The notes under the pieces: model-generated | Database searches by the model: none | What the model was told of the DNA's origin: nothing | Seen by the model: the letters and a program-made list of their open reading frames with translations, nothing else | Position numbers and translations under genes: made by a program | Source of the DNA: Tetrahymena elliotti 4EA | Taxonomy: Eukaryota > Ciliophora > Oligohymenophorea > Hymenostomatida > Tetrahymenidae | DNA length: 64,000 bases | Direction of reading: 5' to 3' | NCBI GenBank assembly: GCA_000231825.2 | Contig: JH720315.1 | Coordinates: 729,497-793,496 of the forward strand | Part shown: positions 10,921-24,170 of the stretch, piece after piece | How positions within the stretch are numbered: position 1 is the stretch's first letter | Layout of the letters: the number at the start of each line of letters is the position of its first letter

Positions 10921-12279
10921 TCAATTTTTAGTGATGTTTTCTTCATTTTAAATTTATTTTTAGTTTTCTTCTTCATCTAATTTGTTTCTTCTAATGAAGT
11001 ACAAAGAGGATACTAAACATGTCATAGGTAAACCAAGGCTAATTAGAACATAGGTAGCTCCATAATGTAAAGCTACAGATAGTTTAGAATCATCAACTAA
11101 GATTTTAAGACTTTTTTCAAAGTTAAAGATTTATTATATTCCTTCATATCCAATATATTTTTTAAATTAAACATAATAGCTTGCTGGGATTATAGATGCT
11201 GATTCTGGTGTAGTTGCTAATTAGCTTTCAATGAAATTATATAGTAGATATATCAAAACGAAATAAAATATTTTGTAAAATCTATCATCTTGTTAAAGCT
11301 AATAAGTGATGTTATTCACTAAATCTTACATTGGAATCAAACCTTCAACAACATACTTTACTTATGTAGGCTTAAATACATGAACCTTATTTCCTAACAA
11401 AATGTTTCTCCTAAATTTAGAGAAACGAGGAATATTCAATTCAACTGGGTCTAAAACATCATTTTTTAAACCTGCAATTACAGTAATTTCATCAAGTTTT
11501 TTAATCTCATAAAAAGATATTCTTATATCTCCCTTTGAAAACTAGTTAGGAGTTTTTTAAAAGTAAATGTAATTATTATCATGAATGAGATGTCTTTTAT
11601 TTAATTATCTATAAGGATGTGATTCTTAATTATGAATTCCTTCTTTGATGAGTTGATCTTTTTCTTATTTCTCTTTTTCTTCCTCATTAAAATTAAGCCT
11701 AAAAGTTTATTCAATATAATTTTTTATTTCATCTTAATGAATATTTATTTTATTCATATTTTCAGTTGACTAATCTTCGAACAGTGAACCAGATAAAGTA
11801 TAATTGTCTATTGTTAATTTACCCTTTGTGAATACTTGACTCTAAAGAAGCTTATTTTATGAATTTTTATTAATCATGATTTAAAAGTAAGATTAATCTC
11901 TTTGATCTATAAATTAACCAGAGCTCTACAAAAAACTTGTTTGATAAAGTTCTACTTTTCTCAATATTCCTATTGAATCCTAATTAACTGGCTTAATACC
12001 AAAATGGTAATCATACAAATTAGTGTCTTTATCAAACTTAAGCTTCCCAGAAATATATCCTAAATCATATGCATCTGATTTACCTTTGGGAATTTCAGTA
12101 ACAGGTTTAATCATTTTAAATTTTTATTTAAGATATTTCATAAGGAACATAGTTTTCATGCTTCTGTAAAATTTAAATGAAGCTAAACCCAGGCAAGCAA
12201 AAGCTGCAGGTAAAGTATATTATGGATTCAAAAAGACCTAACTTATATCCTACTATGTCTTTTGATTAATTTGGTCCAT
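10921..12279 (-). CDS. TMEM43-like multi-pass membrane protein
   Basis: Single-exon frame of 452 residues from ATG at 12279 to TGA at 10921. There is one hydrophobic segment near residues 20-40, a large polar middle, and hydrophobic segments in the C-terminal third ending FIRRNKLDEEEN plus a short acidic tail. The order of motifs resembles animal TMEM43 (LUMA), an inner nuclear membrane/ER protein. ILRKVELYQ sits where TMEM43 has LRRHVEMYQ. A GDIRISFYEI block followed by ITVIAG matches its GDxRVSFSY...VTVIA region, just before the membrane segments. In animals TMEM43 binds lamins/emerin and acts in innate signalling, but whether that applies in ciliates is unknown. The call rests on these short matches. 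Another two-end-anchored membrane family is the main alternative. Confidence 0.6.
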
Positions 12280-12846
12280 TTATATATTTTATTTATGCAA
12301 AACAACACTCAATAAATTTAACAAAAAGAAAAATATTATAAACTTTTTTTTTATACATTAATTCCTAAAAGAACTGATATCTTATTAACAAAAAGAAAAA
12401 TATTATAAACTTTTTTTTTATACATTAATTCCTAAAAGAACTGATATCTTATTGAAATTAAATAATCATTAAAAATACAAAAATAAAATAAAAACGTACT
12501 TTTTATTCGTTTAAGTATCCATTTACAAATTAAAAAAATTCTAATCAATTATTTACATATTAGGATATCTTCACAAAATACCAAATGAATATATAGTAAA
12601 TTTGATGACTTTGTTAGACTAAACAATAATTGATTTAATTAATATTATTTTAATTTATTTTTTCAAAAAAAAAAGGATCAAATCCATCCAGTAAATGTTT
12701 TTCCATAAATTAATCAGTAATTATTTAGAGAGCAAAATAAACATCTTAATTTTTGTAAATTTGAGTAATATGGAACTTTTTTTATAATGAATCAATTTAT
12801 GTTTTTATTTAGTAATTTAAAAAATTATTTATGTGTTTGTTTCATC
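12280..12846. repeat. Spacer with a perfect 67-bp tandem duplication
   Basis: 12320-12386 and 12387-12453 are the same 67 bp (starts AACAAAAAGAAAAATATTAT, ends GATATCTTATT). The identity implies a recent duplication, just upstream of the TMEM43-like gene's ATG. The rest of the spacer is AT-rich with nothing recognised. Confidence 0.85.
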
Positions 12847-14162
12847 TCATAAGTAACAGATTAGTTTTTTCAAACAAGATAATATGATAATTTAACTAAC
12901 CTTTTGGCTTTCAATAGTTTTAATCTGAATCTTTATCTGTCTATTTAAACAAAAGAACTCTTTTCTCTTTTCAAAATTATACAAACATAAAATATTGAAA
13001 GAAAGATAAAAATGTGAATTAAAATTCTGATAAATGAATGAACAAACAAATAAAAATTAATGAATGAACTTAGCAAATATTAAGTAGACTTAAATGGATT
13101 TGTTTGTTCAATTATTAAAGTTTTTTTTGTTCAAAATACATAGGAAATATGAAAAGTTATTTTTACCTAAGGTTAAGTAGGTTAAGACTTAAAGTTTAGA
13201 GATGAGAACATTGTGCTAAAAAATATGCTAATTCATATGCGCCTATTTCGCTAATATGATTGTTACTTTTAAAAAATAAATTTAATCAATAAATATTGAG
13301 TAGAGAATGAGAATAGATTAAAAATGTCAATTAAATTTAAGAAGAATAAATAAATAAAAATTAATGAAATCCACTAAACCCAACAAAAACTAACTTGTCA
13401 GTTTTTTTTCATATCTTAATTTATTCAAGAATGATAATTAATATTGGAAAATGATTTTTACCATAATATAAGAGTCAATGTTTTTAGATTAGAGCATTGT
13501 GCTAAGCCAGATGCTAATTCTTAAGCCCCAGTATCGCCAATTAGATTGCTACTATTTAAAAATTATAAAGATATAAAATATTTTATTAAATTTGAGAAGA
13601 AAAAATAATAATTAGTTAATGAACAGCCATAAAAGTACCAAATAAATCTTAATAAATTTGTTAGTTAGTTAGTAACTCAGCCATGCATAATGCAAAATCT
13701 TTATTTATTCAAAAATGAATTGTTAAAAATGAAAAGGTATTTTTACCTAAGGGAAAGAGTCAAAGTTTAAAGATTAAAGCACTATGCTAAGCTCAATGCT
13801 AATCCTTGTGCGTCCATATCATTAATTATATTACCACTTTTTAATTAAAAAAATATAAAAATAAATATTGAAAGAATGAGAAAAAGATAAAAATGTAAAA
13901 AATAAAATTTTAGAAGAATAAGTAAAAATTTAAGAAAAATGTCAAGTCAACCAAAAAAAATTGTTAAGTCAATTAGTTATTTATTTACTCATAAATTAAA
14001 GTCTATATTCATTATTATTCATTCATTGATTCAAAAATGCGTGAATAATTAATAACCAAAAACTATTTTTACCAGAGGTCAAGAAACAAAGTCTTAAGAT
14101 TATAGCATTTTGCTAAGGTAGATCCCAATCTTTGTGCACCTTGTTCATCAATTTGACTCCAT
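12847..14162 (-). CDS. Leucine-rich-repeat protein, 3' part, 5' end unresolved
   Basis: Minus-strand exons at 14162-14073, 13836-13747, 13551-13462, 13265-13167 and a terminal exon 12940-12847 ending in TGA. All splice in one frame with GTAAAA 5' sites. The four internal exons (90, 90, 90 and 99 nt) each encode one LRR of the form GAQxLxSxLAxCxNLxTLxL. The last exon is Lys/Ile-rich and not an LRR, as in the other LRR genes here. Introns of 200-300 bp are longer than usual for this genome. No ATG exon in the right phase was found upstream. A decayed LRR exon is visible near 14340-14440, so this may be the tail of a shrinking gene or continuous with the LRR exons at 15356-16632. Likely a protein-binding scaffold. 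Confidence 0.7.
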
Positions 14163-14955
14163 CTTTTCAAAAAAATTTTAATCTTGTTTTTAAAAATGAT
14201 AAAAATGTAAAAAATATCAAATAAATGAATAATGAACGGAAAAAAGATAAAAGTATGGATCTAATTTGAGATAAGTAAAGATTTATTAATGAAAAAAAGA
14301 AGTTTGAACTAAACCCAAATAAATTAGATTAACATTAAAAAACTATTTTAACATTAATTTAAGTAAGAGTCAATGCTTAAATGTTAGATTACTTTAAAGA
14401 AGAATTAATCAAAATACCTCAAATTCACCTCTATGTTAAAATCAAAGGATAGGTTAGAGCTTAGTAACTTTTAATAAGTAAATGTTAAAATATATATTCA
14501 CCTCTAAAAAATTATGTGTACTTCTGTGAGATTTGAAAAACGTTTTATTTTCTAATTTAACATTAATTTATTTTTTTTTATGTTATGAATTGAATATTAA
14601 ATAATTAAACACTAATAAATATTTAAAATATAATGACTTTTTTCGTTTGTCAAATTATAAAAACAAAAAGAAATTTTTGATTATTTCTGAATTAATTTAG
14701 AATAAATTATTTTCTGGAGAAAAAAATGAATTAAATATTTTAGATTTTTAAATAAGATTTTAAATATTTTAAAAAACAAAAATGTACATCTTTTAAGCTA
14801 ATTTTAAGAAAATAAAAATGTGAATTTGTACTTTTTTTAGTCTGGGCAACAAGAGAAAAACCCAAATAAGTTTATTGTGAGATTTGGAATATTCTTTTTC
14901 TATTTCCCTCCCATCCATCTCTAATTTTTCTAATAAAAATTATTTATTTATTTAT
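14163..14955 (-). other. Spacer with one decayed LRR exon
   Basis: Around 14340-14440 the minus strand still reads like the end of an LRR exon (SNIQALTLTQ) but its upstream half has an in-frame TGA and its 5' splice site is weak. The remainder, including poly-T stretches, has no recognised feature. Confidence 0.5.
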
Positions 14956-16632
14956 TCAAAGAATTAATTAGAATTATATTTTATTTTGCAAAAGGTATTC
15001 ATAATTTTGCTGTTAAATATTATTCATACCCAGCCACCTCTGATATATTATTAAATTTAATCTTTTTTTTGTTAATTAAATTGAAACGAAATGAAAATAT
15101 CTTTGTGAATAAAATTGCTATAGTATTATGATTAATATATATTAATTTAAGAAATAAATATCATGAACATAAACCTTTAAGTATAATTTTAATTTTAAGT
15201 AGTCTAAATGTTTTTTTAATTTATGCCTATAATTTTTAAAAATTTAAGTAGTCGATTTAATTTAAACTTTATTTTAAAAAAATATTTTAATAAAACATAT
15301 TGTCTAAATTATTTTAAATTTATTCAATTAATAAATAGTTAAATAATTATTTTACTTTAAATCAAGTGTTAAATTTGTTAATTGTTTGTTTTTCGATAAA
15401 TGGTTACATAAGAGCAATGCTCCCTTCCCTCCAATATTACACTAACTATTTTTTTTTTAAATAATTTTTTAGTAATCTCTTTAAAAAGTATTTTATTAGG
15501 TAAATTTAAAAAATAAAAATCTGAATAAATAGATATAATAATAATTATTATTATTTACTATAAATGAAGAGCTAATACTTTAAGGTTTTTAAATTTCTAT
15601 AAATTTCTACCAAGTCCTAAAGCTCCTGATTCTCCTAAATTATTTCCACTTTTGAATAAAAAAAAAATAATTTTAGATCTTTTGCAAAAGAAACTAATGA
15701 AACTATTATAAAATCTCTTCTAAATGTGAGTTAAAATACAAAAAAAAGCAACCATTTTTACCTTAATAGAAGTATTAAATTTTATAGATTTGAGCAATTT
15801 TATAAAGCAGAACTAAAATCAATAATGCCTTGGGATTTTATATAGTTTTACCTTTAAAATATATAAAAGAATTGTTTATAATTCTGATCATAGGATGTAA
15901 GCTAAGTAATAATAATAGTTCTTTACCCTAGATATATCTTTAAGTTTGTAAGATTTTACATATTAGATAGCTAATGACCTAAAGCAGATACTCCTTACAT
16001 AAAAATATTATTACTGCTATTTATTACATAATAAAAAATATTTTAGTAAGTAATTCCTATATTTTTCTTGCTTATTTAATATAATTGTTGCTATTTTATT
16101 AGTTCTTTTGAGATTGAAAGATTGTTTGCTTTCTTTTTTTCTTGTTAGAAAAAATCCAAAAAGTAATATTTACCATAGTTGTAAAGTGAGGTGTTTAATT
16201 CTTTTGTTTTTTGCTAATTTAGATGATAAAACTTAAATTCCCTCAACACCAGTCAAGTTCCAACTTTTAAAAATAAAAAAGGTTCAGAAAAAGTTAAATT
16301 GAATTTCAGTTGAAAATGAAGGAGTCAAATGACTTATAATTTATATTTCTTTTAATGATAAAAAGGGAAAAATTAATTAATAGATTTGATGGATGGATGG
16401 ATATTTTTCTCTAAAGATATTTTTTAGAATTCAACTCCTATTTCAAACTTTAATAAAAGAATTATTATTGTTACTCTAAATTAAGTGTTAAGTTATCCAA
16501 ATTATTACAATTAGACAAAGCTTCACTTAAATTACTCAGTCCCTCTTCATTTAGTCTATTCTTACTTAAATATTAACAAAGATTAAGTTCATTCTTCTCA
16601 CAAGAATTAACGATTTAAAGAATATTTTACAT
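14956..16632 (-). CDS. Short leucine-rich-repeat protein
   Basis: Minus-strand exons 16632-16475, 16263-16174, 16016-15927, 15851-15762, 15648-15559 and 15445-15356, all in one frame. A possible last exon at 15061-14956 ends in TGA and would give 237 residues. Exon 1 begins MQNILQIVNSCEKNELNLCQ and already contains one LRR (ALSNCNNLDNLTLNL). Each 90-nt exon after it is one 30-residue repeat, for example GVSALGHQLSNMQNLTNLKI. All exon junctions fall after the second base of a codon, as in the LRR genes at 5266-7469 and 36464-40736. The last exon is not repeat-like and is less certain, because 294 bp separate it from its neighbour. If it is wrong, the gene may continue into 12847-14162. Confidence 0.7.
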
Positions 16633-18578
16633 ACTTTCATTCAATAAAATTATTTTTATATAAAAAATTTCAAAAATTTTTGGGTTTTTATGTAATTTGT
16701 TTTGTGAATCATACTACTTAACGAAACGTGCCAAATTTTGATTTAAAAAAGTAAATAGATATTTAAATTACTGTCTACTTTTCTATTTTTGCTTTACTAA
16801 TTGATCTATTTCTAAAAAAAAGAAGCTAATCATCTTTTAAAAAATGAATGCCTAAATACAATCAAATTGCTCCTAATTTATAAAGTCCAAACAAATTTCT
16901 GTTTTAGTGCTCTGTGTTTTTTTAGATTGTTTAAGAGAAAACACCAAATTTTGATTCAAAAAAAGCTTTTGGCATTGCAAAGTAATTAGATATAAAAGTT
17001 ACTGCTTACTTTTAGTATTTTTACTTGAATTGATTTTTTTCCAACAAAATTTCTCTAATTATCTTTTGCTTTGGCTAAAAAAACTATTGCTTTAATTCTA
17101 TAAAATTGTTTTCAAACTGTAAAGTAGAAAAATATTTCTCTTTTTATGCTTTTTATGACATTTATTTTATTGTTTAAATTTTTGAAGAGAAAATAATAAT
17201 TTTTGATTAAAAAAACTTCACTTCATAAAATAATTAGATATTTAAATTACTGCCAATTTTTAGTATCTTTGCTTGAATTGATCTATTTCAAAAAAAATTT
17301 AGTTTATCAATTTTTGTTTTAGTTGGAAAATATTATTTTCTTTTTGGAACTAACCAAAATTTACAGAGGATCTTTGTGTCCATGATAATCATTCATTTTT
17401 TTATTGCCATTTTGCTTTACAAATTCAGTCAAAATACAGATATTTATTTGATATTTTGTTTGCTTTTTTCTTATAATTATGATAGACGATTAGTTGACAT
17501 AATTTGATTTAAGGCTAACTTTATTTTATTTTTAAATCTTTGTTGAAAAGATAAGCATGAAAATAGCTAAATAAATATAATAATGAATAAAGTAACTGAT
17601 TTATTTACCTAAAATCCAAATTTAATTCATTGAAATCTTCATTCAAAGAGTCTAAAAACTTTATTTATTTAAGAAAGAATGATTTATCACTAATTTCTTT
17701 TGATATTTATTTTTACGCTTTAAAGTTAATTAAAAGAGCTCTTTACTAATCTCATTTTTATTTTCAATTTATATTAATTTCAATTTTTTAAGAAAATGAC
17801 AATTATATTGATTTAATTAAGTTTTTATATTCGTAAATAAACAAATCATCAAACAACAACATTTCTAGTAAATTAATTAATTATAAACTAATATTTAGAT
17901 ATCTAAATATTTATCCTTTGCTTCTCTTATTGTCGATATTCATAATTTTTAAGTAAACTATACACATTTAATGGTTTTAAAAATAAGTAGCATCAAAATA
18001 CTTAATCTTCTAAAAATATTTTTTTTATTTGTTTGCTGAATTAAATCACTTGCCGTTGTATACCTCAAAATTTTGGTTGTCTAATATTTAGTTGCTATTA
18101 TATAAAATCTCCATATTATTGGAGTAATAATAATGTGATCAAATTTATTGAATTTAATTTAATTATAAACGCATCTTTATGTTTATTGAGGGAATCAAAC
18201 AAAATATTATAAAAAAACCTATTTTTAATTTGCGAATAAATTAATTGAAAATGCTTAGAGACCAGAAATTATTTTAAATAAATACCCTCTAATATTGAAA
18301 GAAATATATTAAAGTGTAAATCTATTATTAATTCTTTTGATTAATATTGAAAAATAAAAATTATTTATATAAATTGAAGTAGATTAAAATGGTATTTTAT
18401 AAAGTAGTAAGTATTGTATTACTGAACATCCATAAATTTTAATTGTAAGAAAATATAATAATTTGATGAAGTTAGACGAAAAATGCAGAATAATAGTAAA
18501 CAAATAAATAAAATATACGAAAAGAAGAAGATGATGAAAATAAATATTTTAATAATTACTATATAAATTAGATAGAAC
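16633..18578. repeat. Spacer with three diverged ~240-bp direct repeats
   Basis: Between about 16720 and 17340 one unit occurs three times. Shared blocks are an AATTTTTGATT-A-AAAA start, TAGATAT..AA.TTACTG near the middle, and a CTTGAATTGATCTATTTC-like end. No open frame of coding character was found in the units on either strand. Beyond 17340 the sequence is AT-rich with nothing recognised. Confidence 0.55.
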
Positions 18579-21500
18579 TCATTCGACATTGTTAATTTTG
18601 TTAAATCTTTGTAATAATTGTTCAAGCTTATCTTATACATCTTGATTTTAGTCATTATTATTAGAGATTGTATGGTTTTAAGTTTCATTATTAACTGTGT
18701 TGATGTTGAATTAATTTAGTTTTTTAAGCCTTTCTTCGTTTCTTTAATTTATTTTATCAATATCGAAGTTGTTTGTATTGTACGTATTTACATTGTTGTT
18801 GTTATATGTAATATTATTATTGTCATTTTTGAGCATTCCACTTGCTCTGAAGTTAAGTTCGCTTGCTTAAAAATTAGCTTCACTGTGGTTTTATTCTATT
18901 TTTGGTTTAGAACCAAATCCATTACTGAATCCTTTTTTGTTATTGATTGAAAAGTCAGGGAAATCGCTACCTAAGTTGTAGCCTTCTTGATCTATATTTG
19001 TTTTAAATGTGTTAGATTACTGTATTTATTTTTATTATTTTTATTATTCAAAGGCTTTGGAATCTCCTAAAATGCCTCTTGCAGCTGAGCCAAAAGGATT
19101 GTTTTATTCTTTTCCTGTCCTTCTCATTCCTTGGTTAGAGCCAAGTCTACTTGGTGGTTTTTATGCATAAACATTTTAATTAAATCCAATTTAAGGATTG
19201 TAAGAATTTCCTTCATTTTAATTTTCATTATTTATTTTGTTTGTATCTTTAATTTATCTTGGATTTTAGTGATAAAAGCTTTACTAAGTTGCAAATTAGT
19301 CTCCCACATTATTATTATTTTTCTGCATGATTTTGTCGATATCTTTCATAATATCACTGTTAATAGAAGGAATATCATATTTTAGATGATTGTCTTTGTT
19401 GCCTAAATCATTAGATGATCTATTATATGATTGAGGACGTCTAGGAAATCCACTGTTATTGTTGTTAAGATTCAAATTCTAAGCAGAACCATGATTCTAT
19501 TAAACATTAACTTAAGAACCATTAACTCCATAATTTCCTAATTTAGACATAGTTATCTAAGAATCTTTAACCTAATCTAGAATGTCAAGAGGAATAAATT
19601 TGTTGTTGCTAACCAAAGATTTCATCCCATATTAATGCATTTTAAGCTCATATTCTTTCTTTGCTTTTTCTGCTAACAAGTTATCTTCATATTATTTAGG
19701 ATTGGAGTCTAATTCTCTGTTATTATTTGTTGGTATTGTATTCAAAGTATCTAATTATTTAATATTCTGATTATTATTGTTGTTGTTGTTATTGTTTATA
19801 TTTTAATTATATGAAGGAGGATCTTGATATTTTATAATATTTATTTATGGCTGAAAAGCTACTCCTTAGTTACCTTAATCAATTCTATTACTTGAAAAAC
19901 CTTAATTTTTTTATTTGTTATTCTAAATCTCATTATTAAATGGCTTGACTGCCTCAGCTTAATTTTCATGAAATTAATATTTCATAGGTGCTTCAAACTA
20001 TTCTCCTTGAGTTGGAGTGATGAAGTCTAATTCTTTTTTCAATTACTAATGAGGTTTGTTGCTAGGATGATATCTACTAAGAGCATCTTATAATTATTGT
20101 TAATATTTCTTTTCTTCCTATTGCTTTGATTCATACAATTTCTTTAATTCTAAATATTTTTATTCAGCTTTATTTCTCTCGTCAATAGCAACATTTGCTT
20201 AACTTTTAATCAAATCAATTTAATGTTACTATTGTTGCATCTGCAATTTCAGCTCATATAATTAAGGTAAAATGTCTGCCTATTACTTAGCTAAGAACTA
20301 TTATTGTTACATTAACTAAGGATTCATCATCATAGGTGCCATCTAAGGAGCAAAAGGCATAGGAGGAAATTGCCCCATCATAAATTAATTTCCATACATC
20401 ATGGGATTCTATTGCATCTATTATTACATAAAAGGATTTGGTTATTACATCATATTATTAGCAAACATATTCTATTAATTTTATTATTATTAATTCATAG
20501 GAGTCATCACATTATTTTAAGGAGTCTAAACCATCGATCCCTAACCTACTAAATTCTATGCTGACTTCTTTCTATGAAACTCCATAAGACTAGCCCTTGG
20601 ATCTATTCCTTCACTAATCTTTTCATCATTTAAGAATTATTTTGAAACAAGATTAAAAGGAAGCTAAGTATTATTCTCTATTATATTTTAAAAAAGATTA
20701 AATCTAAAATTTTAACAATCTTTTAAATAAACTGAAGTAGTCCCATTAAATCTTCTTCTAATTAAAGTTTTTTAAAATGATTTCAATGAAAACTTGTTTT
20801 AATTTGAGTAGTTAGTTAGAAATCTAAACTCATTCTTAAGATATTTAATATTTTTTTCAAAGCTCTAATGATAAATTGATTATTTAATTTTAAAAGCAAT
20901 ATGAATGATTCTATAAATTATCTTAAAGCTATGAAAAGAAAGTAAATAAATAATAAATAATCTTTTCAATAAATCAAATAATTTTAAAATAATTATCTTC
21001 TAATCTTCACAAAAATGATAGATTTCAAAATAAAAGAAATATGCTATTTTAAGTTAAATTTTAAATAAATTCTTTATTTTCCATCAATTTTAAATTAAAA
21101 TCCTGAATTTTCAATTAAATCCAAAGTGATGATGATAAAAAGATTCCCTTCAACTCCAGAAAAAGGTTTAAACTTAAAATTAGAACTTCTTATAAAATTG
21201 AAATTAATTTAAATTAATTCTCTACTAATCTTATCCATTTTTTTAAAAATTTCATCTTTCTATGGTTATAATAATTATTCATTTTTTTTTTAATTCTTAC
21301 ATTTATTTTTTGATTTTGTGAAATATAAAAAACATTTTAAATTGATTATTTTCTCATTTTTATTAGAATTTTTTTACATTTTTATCAATCCAATTAAAAA
21401 TTCAACTCCTATTATTTTTCATTGATGTTTTTTCTTAATAATCATTTTTGAAGACGAAATGAAACAAAATTTACCTTCAGATTTGAGCTTGGAACTGCTG

Positions 21501-23500
21501 CCAACAGCAGCAAATCCATCGTTGTTTTATCTTTTATTTTTGAGTTTCTGTTCTCTGAGCTACTCATTTTCTTTTTAGATATTTTCTTGTTGCTGCTTTT
21601 TTGAGTTATTTTCCTCTTCAATTCTTCTTTTGAGTTCTTCTTATTCCTTTAGAATCTTTTTTTCTTCTTCAAGCTCTTCTTTTTTAATTCTTTCTTCCTC
21701 CTGCTTTTTTTTCATGGCTTATTCTTGTCTTTATTTTTCCAATTCTCTTTTGTATTCTAGCATTTACTATTATTTTCTGTTAATTTCTCCTAAATCAGCA
21801 TTTTCTATTTTCATAAAATTTCTATTTCCTCTAACCGCACTAACTTATTCTCCATTATTTTATTTAAGTCCAGATTAATTCTGTTAAAATCCTTCTTATT
21901 TAGTAGAAATAGGTTAACTAATATTTTAAGCTTGTTAGTTATATTATTGACTATTATTTTAGAATCCATCTTAAAATCCTTAATTTAATTAAGGAGTAGA
22001 AGCTATTTGCTATTACTAATGATGATAATTAATAGGTTAAATAGGTTATCTTTGCTATTAAAATTAATTTCCTTAATCATATTAGTTCTAAGATATTCCT
22101 TCTTAATTTTACATTTAACTCATAGAAGGCATAGAAGGCTAGTTATACATGTTATTTATATTCTTTCTAGCAAAATTTGTTCTGTTTACAGGCATTGAAC
22201 CCCTTTTTTTAAATCATATTTAAATTATTTTTCAAAATTGAATTAAAAAATTTTAAAAAATATTTTTGAATGAATGAGATAAATAAATAATCTTACATGC
22301 CTTAATTTTATGAAGATTATTGATTTTGTATTTCCATTTGCTATTACAATAAGGCCTTTTTATCAACCAACTAATTATTGTTTTGATTCTTGTTTTACAT
22401 CTAAATAAATAAGAATATTTAAACATCATTTCAAAAACAAACAATTAAAAATATCTTTTTACTTAATTCATCAAGAATTATCTATATTCCTACTTTTAGT
22501 TAGCATTGTTTGCCTAATTATCAAACTGCATTCCTCCATAAAATTATTGAGCTTATATTTAGTTATTATATTACTATTAATGAACAGGTGGAGCCATTTA
22601 CTGCTGCTAATTTTAAAATTGCTAAGATTGTTATTCCTTCATTTTCATCTATTCTTACAATTATAATCTATATTATTCCTTTCTTTCCCTTTCTTATTCT
22701 TTTTACATTTCTATTTTTTTTCTTTCATCCTCCATCTTTTATCTTTCCATTTCTTTTTGTTGTCTTTCTCTTTCCTATTGAATCTACTTTTCAGCCATCT
22801 TTTATAAAACAAATCATTTTTTAAATGTCTAAATTAGTCCTAAATAATTAAAACAAACAATTTTTACTTATTATTGCAAGATGTTATTATATTGTTATTT
22901 TTGAATCTTTTAATCATTAATTGCTTGCTTTTCTATGTGGCCTTCATTTTGTTAGTTATTCATCTACATGTTTGCATTTTAAACTTCTATAGCTTAATTC
23001 ACTACTTGTGCTTGTATGAATTGCTTTTTGTTATTTCTTATATTGCCTTCCTCTTGCTATACTTACTACTATTGTTACTAATTCGCATGAAAACTGTTCT
23101 AAACCATCTAATCCTATCCAAAATTTTATTACTAATTTCTTGTTGGTTCAACAAAATTGCGATCTTATTTTATTTATGTCTATGGAGCAAAGCTTTGATT
23201 AACATTATTTTGCTATTGAAATCCTTCATTGGCCTCCCAGTTATCTGCCTTTTTAGCTTATCTAAATCCATTATTCTAAGGAGGAGGAATTTCATTAAAA
23301 TTATTCGGAGGAAATTGCTATTATTCTTATGGAAATTCTTTTCCAGCATCTCCTTCACGCTACCCTAAAAGAATAAAAAATGTTAACTTAATGATAAATA
23401 AAGTTATATTTTAAGATGAAGAATAATTACTCCTCAATCTCTCCTCTCTCTCCTTCTTCTTTTTTTCATATTAAAGATCTCTCTTGCTTTTTTCGCTCAT
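18579..23500 (-). CDS. Large Gln/Asn-rich coiled-coil protein
   Basis: Six minus-strand exons: 23500-23431, 23364-22868, 22798-22463, 22400-22297, 22202-21475 and 20677-18579. They join to 1278 codons ending in TGA. Residues 1-30 are basic (MSEKSKRDLQYEKKKKERER). Exon 3 is almost entirely a charged coiled coil of Glu/Arg/Lys/Gln, and a second coiled coil ends exon 5. Much of the rest is Gln-, Asn- and Met-rich low complexity, with most Gln encoded TAA/TAG. That explains why no long standard-code frame exists here. Coiled coils separated by disordered Q/N tracts suggest a structural protein of the cytoskeleton, basal body or an RNA granule. No enzyme motif is seen. The fifth intron (20678-21474, 797 bp) is unusually long. 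Its 3' site was chosen because it alone restores phase. Confidence 0.75.
20678..21474 (-). other. Long intron of the Q/N-rich gene, with chance-open frames
   Basis: This 797-bp intron is over ten times the local norm. Within it the minus strand has an ATG-started frame of about 90 codons (from 21241 down) and a second long open stretch. Open frames of this size arise easily in AT-rich DNA when only TGA is a stop, so I do not call a gene. An unrecognised extra exon remains possible. Confidence 0.4.
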
Positions 23501-24170
23501 AACTTGATTGCAATCTATAATGAACTTAAATCTAAATTTTCAAAGCTTATATATAACTAATTAATTTTTTTAATAATTATAAAGATTGATTAAATCAATT
23601 AATGAATGATTCACCACTGATCCATAGATAAATCTGTATATTCATTGAATAATCGCTGAACTTTTACTTAGTTTTAAATGTTATAAATTTTCATTTCAAC
23701 TTCAAATTTTAAAAAACAAACAAACAAAATAATCCAATGCATGCAGTCTGTGTAAAAATTTGAATTAAAACTTAATGAAAATACATTTAATTAAAATAAT
23801 TTACTATTATAATTTCACACAATTTTAACTGAAAAATATCTTTTTTATACCTTCTAATGTAAATATAAACACAATATAACTTCACATATTTTCTGTATTT
23901 TTTATGGTACTATTTTATTTTTAAGTAGTAGACTATGGTCTCTTCTTCTTTTTATTATTAATTACACTGTTTATCACTGCCAACTACTCCTTCAAAACTA
24001 TTGTTAACTCCATAGTCTTAAGAAGTACTCCTTTTAATTCATTATGTCTAGCTTAAATATTTATTTTTCCTCTGTTATTTGTATCTATTTTTCAAAATAA
24101 AAAAGTTTTTTCAATAAGATGTAAAAAAAAACAAAAACATTTTTATTCAAAAGCAAAAGTATTTTGACAT
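23501..24170. other. Spacer between two same-strand genes
   Basis: AT-rich, with the 5' flank of the Q/N-rich gene and the 3' flank of the next gene. Nothing recognised. Confidence 0.45.

Noticed and set aside
18419..18688. Standard-code 89-residue frame on the minus strand
   Set aside because: It is the out-of-phase tail of the Q/N-rich gene. The gene's own frame stops at 18579.
20970..21241. Separate ~90-codon gene inside the 797-bp intron
   Set aside because: With TGA as the only stop, open frames of this length are common by chance in AT-rich DNA, and its composition is not coding-like.
22874..23368. 164-residue hydrophobic standard-code frame on the plus strand
   Set aside because: Antisense shadow of the Q/N-rich coiled-coil exon 2. 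Its Leu/Ile/Phe bias is the complement of Gln/Asn/Lys codons.
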